Origin: Chlamydomonas sphaeroides
Taxonomy: Eukaryota > Chlorophyta > Chlorophyceae > Chlamydomonadales > Chlamydomonadaceae
Direction of reading: 5' to 3'
DNA: 64,000 bases
Assembly: GCA_001662425.1 (NCBI GenBank)
Contig: BDDC01000094.1
Span: 2,445 to 66,444, forward strand
Below the pieces are notes generated by a model that saw only the letters and a program-made list of their open reading frames with translations, was not told the DNA's origin and ran no database searches. Both the position numbers and the translations under genes were made by a program. Each line of letters begins with the position of its first letter. Position 1 is the first letter of the stretch. Below are positions 44,799-56,222 of this stretch, one piece after another.

Positions 44799-44873
44799 TG
44801 TCGTTCAGCTGCAGAGGGCCGTCCTTGGGCGTCCCTGCGGCGCCACAGCATGAGGGCCCGCATGCACGCGCGC
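44799..44873 (-). repeat. Dispersed direct repeat, copy B
   Basis: Second copy of the element at 43994, about 800 bases downstream in the same orientation, with about 80% identity by eye. Confidence 0.7.
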
Positions 44874-44880
44874 AGGGTCT

Positions 44881-45771
44881 CACTTGGTTGCAAACAGAGG
44901 GCCACACTTCGGGTGGGGGCGCGCCAGACCGCGCGCTGACGGGCTGCGACAGGGAGGCCTTACATGGACTCTACCAGACAGTGGGCTTAAGCAGGCTGCA
45001 TCGCTGCCCGCCGCCGTGCAGCTAGTGCGCCAAGCCGGGAGCCAAGCCGGGACGAGCCACACGCCGCATCCCAAACAGCACGCCTTTACACCCGTGGCTC
45101 CGGTGTCGGGCGCCAGCTTGACGTCGCAGCCCAACCGCATGTAGCCGCTGTTACCCGCGTTCTCGTACAGGGCCACCTGCGGGCGTGGATGTGTGGGCCG
45201 GCGGCAGGCTAGGCTACCGGAGGGCGACACGCGGCCGCTCCGTGCCGCACGGCCTGGCCGCGCAAGAAGGGGCCGGTGCGCTCCGCGGCGTCGCCCGAGC
45301 GAGCCACGACAAACGCGCCAGTGCTGCGTGCGCAATCCCCGCTCTCCTGCCATAGGCACTGCAGACGGTGAGATGGGTTGCATTTCCAGCCCGGCGTGCG
45401 CATGCGCCACAAGGCCTGCTGGCCGGGCGCCGCGGCCATATTTGTAGCAGAAGTGCGCACCTGCGGCGTCGCATCCAGAGCCGGGGACGAGAAGAGGTTA
45501 ACAGCTTAACGCGTTGTACAAGGTGGAAGGTTGCAAGTGCGCAAGCGGTCCTGAGCAGGCCTCCTAGCTTTCCGTATTTTTGCGCTGCTGCTGTCTGCTG
45601 ACCCTGCGCGTACGGGAGACCCACAGGTGACCTCTGCGTGCCGGCCTGTGCCGAAGTAGCGGTTCTGCAGAGATGGGCCAGCGGCAAGCAGTGGAAGAAG
45701 AACGAGGACGAGGCATGAGGGCACGCGTGAAGGGGCGGGGTGGGTGGGTGGGTAAACTCGAGAGCGGGCAC
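44881..45771 (-). CDS. Unrecognised minus-strand exon fragments
   Basis: Three stretches bounded by good splice sites look protein-like: NRYFGTGRHAE (about 45665-45633), STGAFVVARSGDAAERTG (about 45355-45226) and VALYENAGNSGYMRLGCDVK (about 45178-45093). Start and stop were not found and phases were not closed, so coordinates are outer limits. Alternating polar/aromatic strands could suit a beta-barrel, but that is only a guess. It may be a real small gene divergent from HEI10 or a decayed copy. Confidence 0.3.
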
Positions 45772-46167
45772 GGAGATGAGCGATGCAGGAGGCTCACGCG
45801 TGTACAGGAGAGCTATATACGTACTTCTCGATTAGTCCGCGTTAACCATGATTTGCGTGGCACGCGGAAATGTCCGACCTCGAAAGTACCACGATGGGAT
45901 CCAGACGCTGTCACACATCCTAGCCAGGTAAGTATGTTCTCAAGCAGCTCCTAAATGTGTATGCCAAACTTGGGGCCCGGGCATGGGCTCTGCAGACAGC
46001 TGAGCCCCAGCTGTCGTGCGAGCTCGAACCATCGCGACCCGCAGGACGCTTGGCGGAGCAGCCCACATCACACATATCATCCCAACATATGTTCTGTAAT
46101 ACGCTGCTGGCATAAGATTGAACCAAACCACCCCGCTAGGCCATACCCGCATGTTACGGCGGCGAGC
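45772..46167. promoter_or_regulatory. HEI10 upstream region
   Basis: 396 bases directly upstream of the HEI10 start codon, moderately AT-rich for this window. It should include promoter and 5' UTR. No defined element was found. Confidence 0.35.
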
Positions 46168-48352
46168 ATGCTAAGGTGCAACGCCTGCTGGTCTGATTTG
46201 GAAGGGAAATCGGTCGTGACAAGCTGCCAGCACCTCTTCTGTGAGCATCATGGAGCGGACGCGAAGCATAAAGATAGCGGCGACCTCGCTCGCATGTTTG
46301 CGACCTCGGCCCACCTTGCTGCGCACCTGACGGCGTATAATCGCTGCTGTCGCACGTGTAGGCCTCAAGTGCGCTCAGCAGATTGTGGAAAGTGACTCGA
46401 CGTGCCCGGTCTGCGAGGCAATCATCACCAAAAGGTGCGCCTCTCGATTTGGCTGAGCAATGCGCAACTGCAAGGGAGCTGGCTGGCTTTGGAGCCTATG
46501 ATTGCAACTGCTAGGTGGCGTGGACCTAATCCGCGGGGCACTGCACCCTAGCACCTCGCGCCTCGCGGCCGGCCGCGCGGGCTCACGAGGCCCAGCGCCC
46601 CCCATCCTCCCCTGCAGCACGGTCAAGGTCATCCAGTCATTGCAAGACGCTTCAGCGTGCCAGGTGGGTTGCGTGACTCACACTGGAATGCTTGGTTGAA
46701 GGCCAAGTTTGGTGCTGCATGCTGAACTGTCACGAACTTCCTTCCGCCGCGCGCCCGCCCCCCAGCTACTGCTGTGCGGACAAGCGCCTGAGACAGCCTT
46801 TGCCTCGGCCCTGGCTTCGGTCCAGTTCTACATCTCACAGCAGCAACTGCAGGCAAGTTGTGGCTGGGCCGAACCGAGGAACCCCAGCCGTATGTACACC
46901 TTACCCCTTGCCTGGTGCCGAAGGCGGAGCTGCGTGAGGCCCAGTTGACGAAGAAGATCGGCAAGGTGCAGGAGGCATGCCGCAAGAAGCTGGTACGTTC
47001 GGCGCGGTATTGGCCTGTCAACGTGGTTCGTGATTGTAACGAGTGTTGAGATGCCCCTGCTCGGCTCCCGATGGCCGCAGGAGGAAGTGCACAACGGCTA
47101 CGTGCAGGTGGGTCCAGCTACCATAGCCGCTGGCCGCTGGCTGCGGGGATCGCCATTGCAATCGTCGTGTGGAGCGCGGCCTCGCCGGGCCCCGCCTTCT
47201 GGTGCATGTCGCCTGGCTTCCAAAATTTTCGCTCTCATGCCACAGGCCAAGCGCAAGTATGAGGAGGCGATGCGCTCAAACCAGCAGATGCAGCAGGATA
47301 ACCAGGAGCTGCAGGCCAAATATGCACAGAAGGCCATGTAAGTACGCTAGCACGGGTGCTGGTCGACAGCCTGCGGCATCAAAGTCGGACACCGCCTCGA
47401 TCCCATTGCTTCCGGTGTGCTAACGTGTTCTGCTGGCGTGGCGTATGCCTTGGCCAACCCTGCTCCTGTCGCAGGCAAGCGCGCAAGCTGCAGGAGATGT
47501 TGAAGAAAATGCAGGGGGAGGTTGAGTCGTACCGCCAGCCGGGCGGGCAGCAGAAGGTCGCCGTGATGAATGGGACTGGCGGGCGCAACATCTCGCCCAT
47601 GGCGCAGCCAGGCCACATGGTAGGCGACGGGGCCACGGCAGCGTATCTGCCTGGGCTGAAGGGGCTCTGAGGTCCCAAACGCGGTCAAGCGCCTGCCGGC
47701 TCCACTTGGTACAGGTGACGACGGTGCAGCGGACGCAAGTGTTCGCCAATCTGCAGAGCCCGCCCAACCAGCTGGGCGGCTTTGGCAACACGCTGCAGCA
47801 GGCGCTGATGCCCACGAGCGCAGGCCGCGTTCAGGGCGGAGGCGGAGGTGGCTTCCGCGGACACACCAGCGGCGGGGGCGGGGGGTGAGTATCGGCACTG
47901 TCCTGTGTTATCCGGCCCTGCAGACCGGGCCGACTTCCAGGGGCTTGTACCTTCGAAAGCCTACACGACTGTGCTGGTCGCTGAGGCACCCCTAAGCACG
48001 CATGTGGGTTGACAAGTGACGCTCCGGCGGCGGTGTTGCAGTGATGGGGTGTCGCCGGCTCTCCAGCAGTCAACCTGTGTCCTGAGCCGTGCGTACCGTC
48101 CTGCCGTTCCGCAGGTTCCTGGGAGGCTCGATGGACCCCAACAGCCCTGGCGGCGTGCTGGCACCCAGCGGACTGGGTCGGCCAGGGAGCGCAGGCTCGT
48201 TTGGACTGGGCGGCGGCAGCGGTGGAGGCGGAGGGGGCGGAGGCCAGGACAACAACGCGCTGCGCAAGATGCTGGGCATGCCGCCTGCTCAAGGCATGCA
48301 AGGCGGGGGACGCGGCGGCGGCGCTCTGCGAAATGACCTCTTCTCCATGTGA
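46168..48352 (+). CDS. HEI10: HEI10 / CCNB1IP1-type meiotic RING E3 ligase
   Basis: Ten exons (46168-46240, 46362-46434, 46618-46663, 46766-46852, 46924-46992, 47081-47107, 47246-47337, 47475-47619, 47715-47884, 48115-48352) close in phase at 339 residues; plant HEI10 is about 300. Splicing exon 1 to 2 creates a perfect C3HC4 RING: CNAC, then SCQHLFCLKC, then CPVC. Next come LLLCGQAPETAF and FYISQQQLQ, the block found in plant and animal HEI10 after the RING, a coiled coil (EACRKKLEEVHNGYVQAKRK onward), and a Gly-rich tail. HEI10 is a SUMO/ubiquitin E3-like protein that coarsens along synapsed chromosomes and marks class I crossovers. Intron 4 has a GC donor (46853). Expression would be expected in zygospore meiosis. 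Confidence 0.94.
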
Positions 48353-48706
48353 CCAAGCTGAGAGCAATATGCAGTCTTACAGCAGGAGGTGTGACAAGAT
48401 GCTGCCGCGTGCGCGGCTGGACGTGAGGGCGGCATGCGGACTTTCAGTCCTGTGTCGTGTGGTACTCCAACTGTCATTGCGGACGGGCGCGTGAGCGATT
48501 CAGACGTTTGTCGTGACCCAACCAACTTCTACGGCGGCCACTGGTGCCAGCCAACACGGTTTATGTCCTGCCGAAGTCCGGCCAGGCAGCGCATGACGGC
48601 GCTGCCTCTACATCAACACCGAGATCAAGATCAAGTCATATCATGAACTGCAGCTATAAGGCTCCACGCGCCGTTCCCGGCCTAGTATTTTGCATTTAAC
48701 GTCAAG
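48353..48706. other. Convergent intergenic region, HEI10 / QRICH2-like
   Basis: 354 bases between converging stop codons, comparatively AT-rich toward 48600-48700. It should hold both 3' UTRs. Nothing else was seen. Confidence 0.5.
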
Positions 48707-51700
48707 TTACGTGATCTGCGGCAGCGTCACGTTGGCGCCCGCGCCCTCGATGGGGGATGCCCCGTTGGGCGGCTTCTGTTCGAACTCGGTCGTCGGCTGC
48801 GCATGGGGTGGGGACGATGGGCTCAGGTCGCTGTGGGCTCGCGGCCTAGCCCTCTGTAAGAGGCAACTCATGGATGCTTACCGGCGAGCCCCGCTGCTTT
48901 CCATTGGGGTTGAGCGTCGGCAGGCTGTTCTGCACCGCCGGGCCGCGCGCCGAGGCCGCCACCGTCCCCGGGTTGCTCGGCCGCCAGCCGCCCGGCGGGA
49001 GGTGCGGGCCCACGTGTTCCCGCGGGAGGACCTCCGCCGGTGCACCCGTCTGGTTCTGGTACCTGCGCCGTGGCCAGCCGTACACACACGTCAGCCCGAT
49101 GCCCATGACAGTCGCGTGCGGCAGCGACTGTACTCAGCCTTCCAACTCACCAGTTCTGCGGGCCACGCGCGTTGGGGTCGGGGTTGCCCTGAAGCTTCTG
49201 CGCCGACGCCTGTGGGCTGAGCCCCTCAACCGCGCGCCCGCTGCGCACTTGCGCCGGCCGCCCCACGTCCGCCACCGGCCCTCGCACGGGCAGCTGCTGC
49301 GTGGGGATGTGCGGCCCCGGCGTCACGTCCAGCTGGTCCAGCGGCCGGTCGCAGGCCATGCAGCGGTAGCCGGTGATGGGCCGGCCCGCCAGCATCGCGT
49401 GGTCGCCCGGCACCATCTGGTGCCGGCCGGTGCCCTGGCTGCTTGCGGCGTCTACGACCTTGTCCTGCACGCACAAAAAACACGCACATGCTCAGACCCA
49501 TGCCGAAGGCCCCTCTCCCGCATCCCTTCCCGACCCACATCAGGCCACCCGCGTGGCCCGGACCTACCCGCATCAGCCGCACGTCCGTGGCCAGGCGCTT
49601 GACCTGCCGCTCCAGCTCCTTGACGCCGTAGTCCACCACGCCGCCGCCCGCGCCGATGCGTCCCATGGCAGGGCTCTTCATGGTGGCCTCCAGGTACGCC
49701 AGCTTCTGCGCCATCTGCTGCAGCGCCGCCGGGTCGAACGCATCCATCTTGTGCCGGTAGTCACCGCTGCCAAGCAGCTTGACCAGCCGCTCGTAGCCGC
49801 CGCGCGGCGAACGGTTCTCCTTGCCGCCTGGGCCTGCGGACAACACCACACACCGCACGTCCTCAGACCCCGACGCGCCCGCCCCGTCGGCTTCCCGGCA
49901 AACCGCAGTCCCAGCGACCCAAGCCCAGCACGCCCCCAGGCCCCATGCGGCGCACCTCCAGCCTCGCTGTAGCGCCCCTCCACGCCGCCCGTGGCGCCGG
50001 GCATGCCCGCTGTGCTTATCCGCGCGCCGGCGTCCAGCCCCACCGCCAGCACGTTGGTGGCGTGCGCCACGGTGTCCAGCCCCTCGCGCAGCGAGCCCAC
50101 CTCCCGGCTCAGCTGCGACACCATGCGCTGCAGCCCGCCCGCGTCGCCGCCCGCCGCCACGGCACCGGCGGCGCCCGCCGCGCCGTCACGCGACGGCGGC
50201 GGGATGGCCGCCGGCGCCGCATGCATCGCGTCGCGCGGGATGCTGGCCACGTCGGCCCGCATCTGCGCCAGCTCTGCAAACACGTCGCCCATGCGCTGGT
50301 CCAGGCTGGCGATCTCGTCGCTGTTGGCCGCGCGGCCCGACAGCTGCGACACCAGCGCGCTCAGCTCGGCGGCGTTCGCCTTGTCGTCCAGCGCGCCGCG
50401 CAGTAGCCCCAGCTCCTCTGCGCCCGCCTTGGCACCCAGCTGGCTCTGCAGCACCGCCAGCTCCGCCTTGTTGGCCTTGTCCGCCACCATGCCCTGTACG
50501 GCGCCCAGCAGGTTGCTGAAGCCGCCGCCGCCGCCGGCGGTGCCGTCGGCGCCGGGCTCGCCCGTGTTACCGCCGGCCACGTCGGCCGCCAGCGCAGCCA
50601 TGAGCTTGACCTCCTCCAGCGCCGACGTGTCGGCCTTGCCAGCCATCGCCATCTACAGAGGAAAGGTGGCACGCGGGGGTCGGCAGAGACAGGGACAGCG
50701 CCGACCACATGGCGCCGACCAATGTGGCGCCGACCCACGTGGCGCTAACCCACATGGCGCTGACCCACATGGCGCTGACCCACATGGCGTGCCTGGCACC
50801 CCCCAGCGTCCAAGCCACCCCGACCCACATGGTGGGGCGCAACCACCAGGCAGCCTGCGCCTCCATGCAGACCAGCTCGCTGCTGCTGCTCCGACCCACT
50901 TGACGCCAGCCCATTCCCAGCCGTCCCAACCTTTTCCCCATACCTCCCCCGCCGAGCCCCCAACCGCATCCCAGCTCCATTCTCCCAAATACGCACCTGC
51001 AGCTCCGCCAGCGCGCCGCCGTCGGCCTTGGCGCCCAGCGCCAGCTTGATGGCCTCCAGCTCGTCCAGGTCGGCCTTGGCGTTGATCGCAAGCTCCAGCC
51101 GCGCGAGCTCGCCCGAGTCGGCCTTGCCCGCCAGACGCGTCGCCAGCTCACCAAGGTGCCCCTGCAGCGCCGCCAGCGCGGCCTGCAGCATGGGGATGTC
51201 CGCTTCGCCCACCTGCGACATGCGCATGCTGGGCAGTGACATCGGCGGCGCCCCCGCCGCCGGCGCGGTGGCGGCGGAGGGCGGAGGCGCCGCCGCCAGC
51301 GCCGCAACGCGCGCCGCCAGCTCCGAGACCTGCGCGCGCAGCTCCTCCAGGGCCGCGGGAGGGCCGGCGTCGCCGCCGGTGACCTCGTGCGACACAACCC
51401 ACTGCTGCTGCGGCGGCGTAGCGGCCGCGGCTGCGGCAGTGGCCGGGGCTGCGGCCGCGGCCGGGGCGGCAGCGCCACCACCGCCGGAACGGGCAGAGCC
51501 GGGCTTGGAGCCGGGGCGCGAGCCTGCGGCGGGCGCAGCCGCCACCGGGGGCGCGGGCGCGGGCGCTGCCGCGTATGCCCCCGCGGCTGCGGCGGGCAGC
51601 GACGCGAGGCGGTTGGTGACGTCGGCCAGTGCCGAGGAGTCGGCCTTGCCCTCCAGCGCCGCCGCCAGCTCCTGCAGGCGCCGCAGCGCGTCCTCCAGGG

Positions 51701-54042
51701 CCGTCCTGCAAGTGCGGGTGCGGGTGCGGGACGACAGCGGGTGTCAGCGGCTGCACGCCGCGGCAGCACAGCCAGCGGCCAGAGCCCAAACCCCAGGCCG
51801 TGCTGCTGCTGCACTCGGCGGTATTGGTCGGGGCCGCACCTGTCGGCCTTGGTGTCAACCTTGCCGTAAATGTCCTTGAGCAGCGGCTGCACGTCGGTCA
51901 GCGAGCCGATGGCGTCCACGGCGGCGCTGTCCTGCTCGGCGGTGGCGGCGGCGGCGGCGGCGCCGGCGGCGCCGCCAGCGGCCACGCGCACCTCCAGATC
52001 CTCGAGGCGCCTGCAGGCGAGCGCAGCGGCAGTGTGGCAGCGACAGCAACAAGTCGGCGTCATGCTTGGCACATGCATGGCCGCCGGAACCCACGCCTAG
52101 GAGGCGGTACGGACAGTGTACGGCATTAAGGTACGGCGGCCCCATTTGGGTAAGCCCATGGCCTGCTGCTCACTTGATTAGGCCGTCAAGGGCAGGGCCA
52201 GCCGGTGCGGCCAAGGCGGCCGCAGCGACCGCCGGCGCAGAGCCGTCAGCCTCCGCGGCAGCGCCGTCGGCCCGGGCGGCTGTAGCAGCGGTGGCAGCGG
52301 CAGCGGCCTGCTCGGGCGCGGGCGCGGGCGCGGCAACGGCAGCGCCGCCGCGCGCCTTGAGCGCCGCCAGCTGCGAGGCGAGGTCGTCCAGACCGCCCTG
52401 CTCCGCCTGGGGACACAAGCGGGGTCGGCGAGCGAGGCTCCGTCAGCCCTTCATGTACGGCTTCACGTCGGCCTTGGGGCCACCCGAACCTTGCTGACAC
52501 CACCGAGCCCCACGCCACCAGGCAGCCAGCCCCAGCCCCAGCCCCAGCCCCAGCGCCCCAGCGCCCCAGCGCCCCAGCGCCCCAGCGCCCCCGCCCCGCC
52601 ACCGCCGCACCTTGCCCTCCAGCCGGTCGGCCATGACCGCCACCTGGCCGCGCACCGCCGCCAGCTCGCCCACCGCCCGGTTCACCGCCTCCACCAGCGC
52701 CCCGTTGTCCAGGCTGCCGTCCGCGCCCACGGCCAGCGCCGGCGCCGCATCGCGGGCGGCGGGCACGGCCGTGCCGGCACGGATCATCGCGTCCAGCTCA
52801 GACCTGCGGTGCAGCGGGCGTACGTGCGGCGGGGCCATGTGCGTCAAAGCAGGGTTGCTGCCCGGTCCGACGCGGCTAGCAAGGTGTTGCGTCTCGGCCG
52901 TGCCAGCTGCCTTCACGGCCGTTCTCCTGGAGGCTGACCATGCGCGCTGCCCGCCGCCGCTACCGCTACCCCTGCCCCGCAGCCGCACCGGTTGGCCTTG
53001 AGGTCCAGCTCGCCGCGGCTGGGCTTGCCCTCCAGCTCGTGCTGCATGCCCGCCACAGAGGCCGCCAGCGCGCGGTGGCCCGCCAGCAGCTCCTGGAGCT
53101 GCGTGTTGAGGTCGGGGCCCGGCGGCAGCGCGGGCTCGTCGGCGCCGTCGCCGTCGGCGCCGGCGCCGGCGCCAGGCGCGGGCGAGGCCGAGTCGGCGGC
53201 CCGGGCCTCCAGCGCAGCGACGCGGCGCTCCAGGTCTGAGCTGGAGGGCGCCGAGGTGGACGCCTGTGGTGGCGCGACGGCGCCGTCAGCGGCGGCGGCA
53301 GCGGCGGCGGCGGTGCCCGTGTCGTCGCCGCTGGCCTTCTCGCCGCTGGCGCTGGCGCTGACATTGATGTCGCCGGTTGCGGGCGCCTGAGGAGCCGACT
53401 GGTCTCGCTCGCCCAGAGCATCGAATCGGCTCTCTAGCACATTCTGCGAGGCGTGGGGTATGTGTGGAGGGGGGGAAGGTGTTATGAAAGGACTCACGGG
53501 TGGGGCGCGAAGACGATGTCCATGGCCGTGTGCGACCCCTCGTGTTCTTAGCCCGTCTTTCGTCCCCCCGAACTCGGGGGTCCGCTTGGGCGGTCGAATC
53601 GGTCTAGTATATGACCCGTTCGAACGATGAACAGCTGGGCGCTTTGGGATGGTTGCGGCTGCGGCCCCCGACCTTCGAAGAAGGGCACACGAAGCTACAC
53701 GGTTGTTACGCATGCCACACCTGCTTCTCTTGCAGCTGCTGTACTGTCTCTTTCAGCGCGTTGTTCTCTCGCCGCAGAGCATCGACTTGGTCCTGAAGCA
53801 AGCTATCTGCGATGGTCTTTCCAGCCTGCAGGCCAAACAAAAACGCAGCGTTGCGCTTAGAACCGATGCAGGCGGGGTGAGTGGGGGTCGCAGGCGACGC
53901 ATGCAGCCCCACTGCCAACCTTATCAGCGGGTTCCAGCTCCTGAACGCGTGATACAAGCCATTTGAGCGTCTTGTTCAACCCTTCAAGGTCGACACTAGA
54001 CACCACCTGCACGGTGTCTATCTTTAAATAGGCCTCGTCCAT
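48707..54042 (-). CDS. QRICH2/DUF4795-like flagellar coiled-coil protein
   Basis: The start at 54042 gives MDEAYLKIDTVQVVSSVDL, then coiled coil (DQVDALRRENNALKETVQQL). A long middle is built from repeated K-A-D-x-x-x-L units, for example GKADSSALADV, INAKADLDELEAI, GAKADGGALAEL, ADKANKAELAVL and DDKANAAELSAL, separated by Ala/Gly/Pro-rich linkers. The C-terminal part has GGYERLVKLLGSGDYRHKMD, then GRPITGYRCMACDRPLDQLD, the Cys pair block typical of DUF4795/QRICH2 proteins, and ends VTLPQIT at TAA 48707. QRICH2 homologues sit in the axoneme central apparatus of motile cilia and sperm flagella. Family assignment rests on the Cys block plus the KAD coiled coil. Several Ala-rich inserts may be alga-specific. 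Confidence 0.8.
50702..50832 (-). repeat. GACCCACATGGCG minisatellite in intron
   Basis: About eight imperfect units of 15 bases with core GACCCACATGGCGCT, in the intron between the two KAD-repeat exons. The core matches the array at 10640-10692. Confidence 0.85.
52513..52605 (-). repeat. CCCCAG-type short tandem repeats in intron
   Basis: Four units of CCCCAG followed by five or six units of CGCCCCAG, directly next to the exon ending MADRLEGK. Confidence 0.85.
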
Positions 54043-55163
54043 GGCTTGCTATCGCATTGGTATCGTTGCCTGTGGCAGTGGTTCTGATACCAGATACAGA
54101 GCGCGATGGCAAGAAGCCTTCGAGCTACCCGTACATGACACGAATCCCCCCGGGACCGTGCCTTCCAAACCCGCCTGAACCATACCCCCCCCCTCCAGTT
54201 AGGGTTTAGGCTCCAGTTAGTTTCACCGGCAGGCTGCACATTGCTAATTACGTAGTGTGTCGTGACAAGGAGGGGAGCCTGGGGAGGGGAGGGAGCAGGG
54301 CAGAGGAGGGGGAGCGGAGGCGGAGGAAAGCGCGAGGCTGGGTCGGGCCCGCTATGCTCCGGTGTGGGTGCGAAGGTGCGCCGTCAAATGCGGCAAATTG
54401 ATGTATTCCTCGGTCTCAGTCGTTGTCCAGGGGGTGCATGCCTCAGTTGCGCTTTTACGCGGCACAGATTCAACGGGTCTGAGCTGTCACGTTGACATTC
54501 CTCAACGGTTACAAAGGCCAGCACTGCTGGTGTCGTTTGGTAGATTCCAATGCTCCATGCGTCTTGCCTGCAGGATCCCCAAGCTGCCGCCCTGCGCCGC
54601 GCCCTGGAGCTCACATGCGTGATCAACTGAACGACCATCTGCCGTGCCTACCCATCCATGCAGTCCTTGCTAGACACTCCCCCCCTCCGCCGCTCCGGTG
54701 GGTGCCGGTACTAGGTGCTTTGAGGGCAGCGCCCGACATAGATAACGATGACAAAGAGCCAAAACTGCAGCAGATCCTAGAACATACGAAGAATGCTAGT
54801 GCGGTGCGGTGCGGTGGCGCTCATGGTTGGCACTTCTGTCGTGGTCAGGTCCAAGCCAACAACACAGGTCTTTATCGAGCAATGCGGCTCAGCACGTCAA
54901 GCTCCTGCGGTCCAGCATTCACTCGCTCATCAAAAGAGGCGGGCCCCCACCCGCAAGCGCCATCGGCGTTATGCACGCCCGCGCCGGTGGTGACCCCGCC
55001 CTATACGGGCTTTCCAAGAGAACCACTGCTAGGGCGTTCAGCAAGATCCAGTGCGATGTCAGTCTTCCTGAGCTGTGGTACAACTGCCGCGCCCTGCCCT
55101 GCCCTCGTGGCAGCAGGCAACACGGCGCAGCGCTCGCTCGCTCGCATAGCGGCCGCTGCTTGC
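54043..55163. other. Intergenic region with possible unassigned exons
   Basis: 1.1 kb between two minus-strand genes, holding the promoter of the QRICH2-like gene. Two plus-strand stretches here could be exons (next entry). The rest shows no recognisable gene. Confidence 0.4.
54735..54938 (+). CDS. Possible pair of exons of an unidentified gene
   Basis: A segment ending at 54798 (DNDDKEPKLQQILEHTKN) joins in phase 1 across a GT-AG intron to 54849-54938 (SSNAAQHVKLLRSSIHSLIK). The amino-acid composition is unlike the Arg/Pro shadows elsewhere. The next donor would be GC. No start, stop or family was found, so this may be a short gene, a remnant, or chance. Confidence 0.25.
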
Positions 55164-56222
55164 TCAGAAAAGCAGCCTCCGCGCCGGCCACTGCTCCGAC
55201 ATGACGCGTTCCGCCAGCTGCTGGCCGAGGAACGGGTCCGCCACCGCCTGCTGCACCTGCGCCGTCCACTCTTCCCACGTGACATGCGGAAGGCTGGTCT
55301 GCACATGGTCCAGTAGCTGCTGCTCCAGCGTCGGCGCCAGCGCCAGAAGCTGCTGGAACTCCAGCCCTAGCTGTGAGCCCGCCTGCCAGTGGCAGAAACA
55401 CAGAAAGACGCCTGCGGCGGGAGGGCGAAGGGCAGAGGGGGCGCGTTGATGAACGGTGGGGCTGTGCATGGCCCCTGGTGCGTGTAGGTCGGGATGCCAG
55501 CGCGAGGGCCCCTTGCACACGGCGGCGGTGGGCCCGGGCGGGCCTGGGACATCGCGCGCTTTCAGGAGCCTGGGACGCTGCCACAACCACTTTGGAACGC
55601 CGACCGGGACACTGGGCGTTGCTTGGTTGCTGGTGGGCCCGCCTATGTGGGCTTGGCGGCCGACAACTCCCACTGGCGGGGCCCCCGATGGGGGCGAGGG
55701 GGGCCCCGGGCAGTGTAGCGCAGCTTCGGCGCCGCGCCACTTGCTGGCCCTAGGCCTCTAGCCGTGTCCGTTGAGGCCGCACCTTCTAGCACGTGTCGCG
55801 GCAAGAACTTCAGCGCCTCGTGACGCTCCTGCTCATCCAACGCCTCGAGTGATTCCCTGCAGAGAGATTGGGGCGCAGGGTGCAGGAGCCAGGTGAAAAG
55901 GCGTCGCCAGCTTCAGCTCGTAGTGTGGATGGGCCTTTATCGGGACAGCCGTCAGGAGCCGCCGGCCGCGCACCTGGCGACCTTTACAGATGATGTGAAG
56001 CCTCCAGCTGCGTGTTGATGTCTGCGGGCGGTCGGTTGGGAGCGAGTCAAAATCGTAGAGGCCCGAAACTCTAACTCCTAGACCAAGCGCAGCTGACAAG
56101 ACGAGCGCATACCTGAGGTTTGGCTTCTTGGGTGCTGAAGGGCAGGTCCGGCCCGCCGCAAGTTCTGGGTTGCAGAATGTGGGGAACAGAGCCGTCGGCG
56201 ACCGCGGCGAGTCCTCATCCAT
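55164..56222 (-). CDS. Unknown 159-residue protein
   Basis: Four exons (56222-56113, 56021-55974, 55856-55783, 55411-55164) close in phase from ATG to stop. The N-terminus is Pro/Ser-rich and basic (CPSAPKKPNLR). The remainder looks helical and folded: LDEQERHEALKFLPRHVLEG, FLCFCHWQAG, FQQLLALAPTLEQQLLDHV and VTWEEWTAQVQQAV. No TM helix, signal peptide or known motif was seen. I do not recognise the family. A longer frame upstream would need a TTG start, so ATG 56222 was taken. Confidence 0.65.

Larger units (their letters stand above)
43562..44880. other. Intergenic region with a duplicated segment
   Basis: 1.3 kb after the enzymerhodopsin stop. No gene was recognised. It contains two direct copies of a segment of about 70 bases (separate entries) that look like remnants of a mobile element. 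Confidence 0.5.

Noticed and set aside
46241..46361. Read-through of the first HEI10 exon
   Set aside because: Splicing at GTGAGC restores a perfect C3HC4 RING, whereas read-through destroys it and hits a stop.
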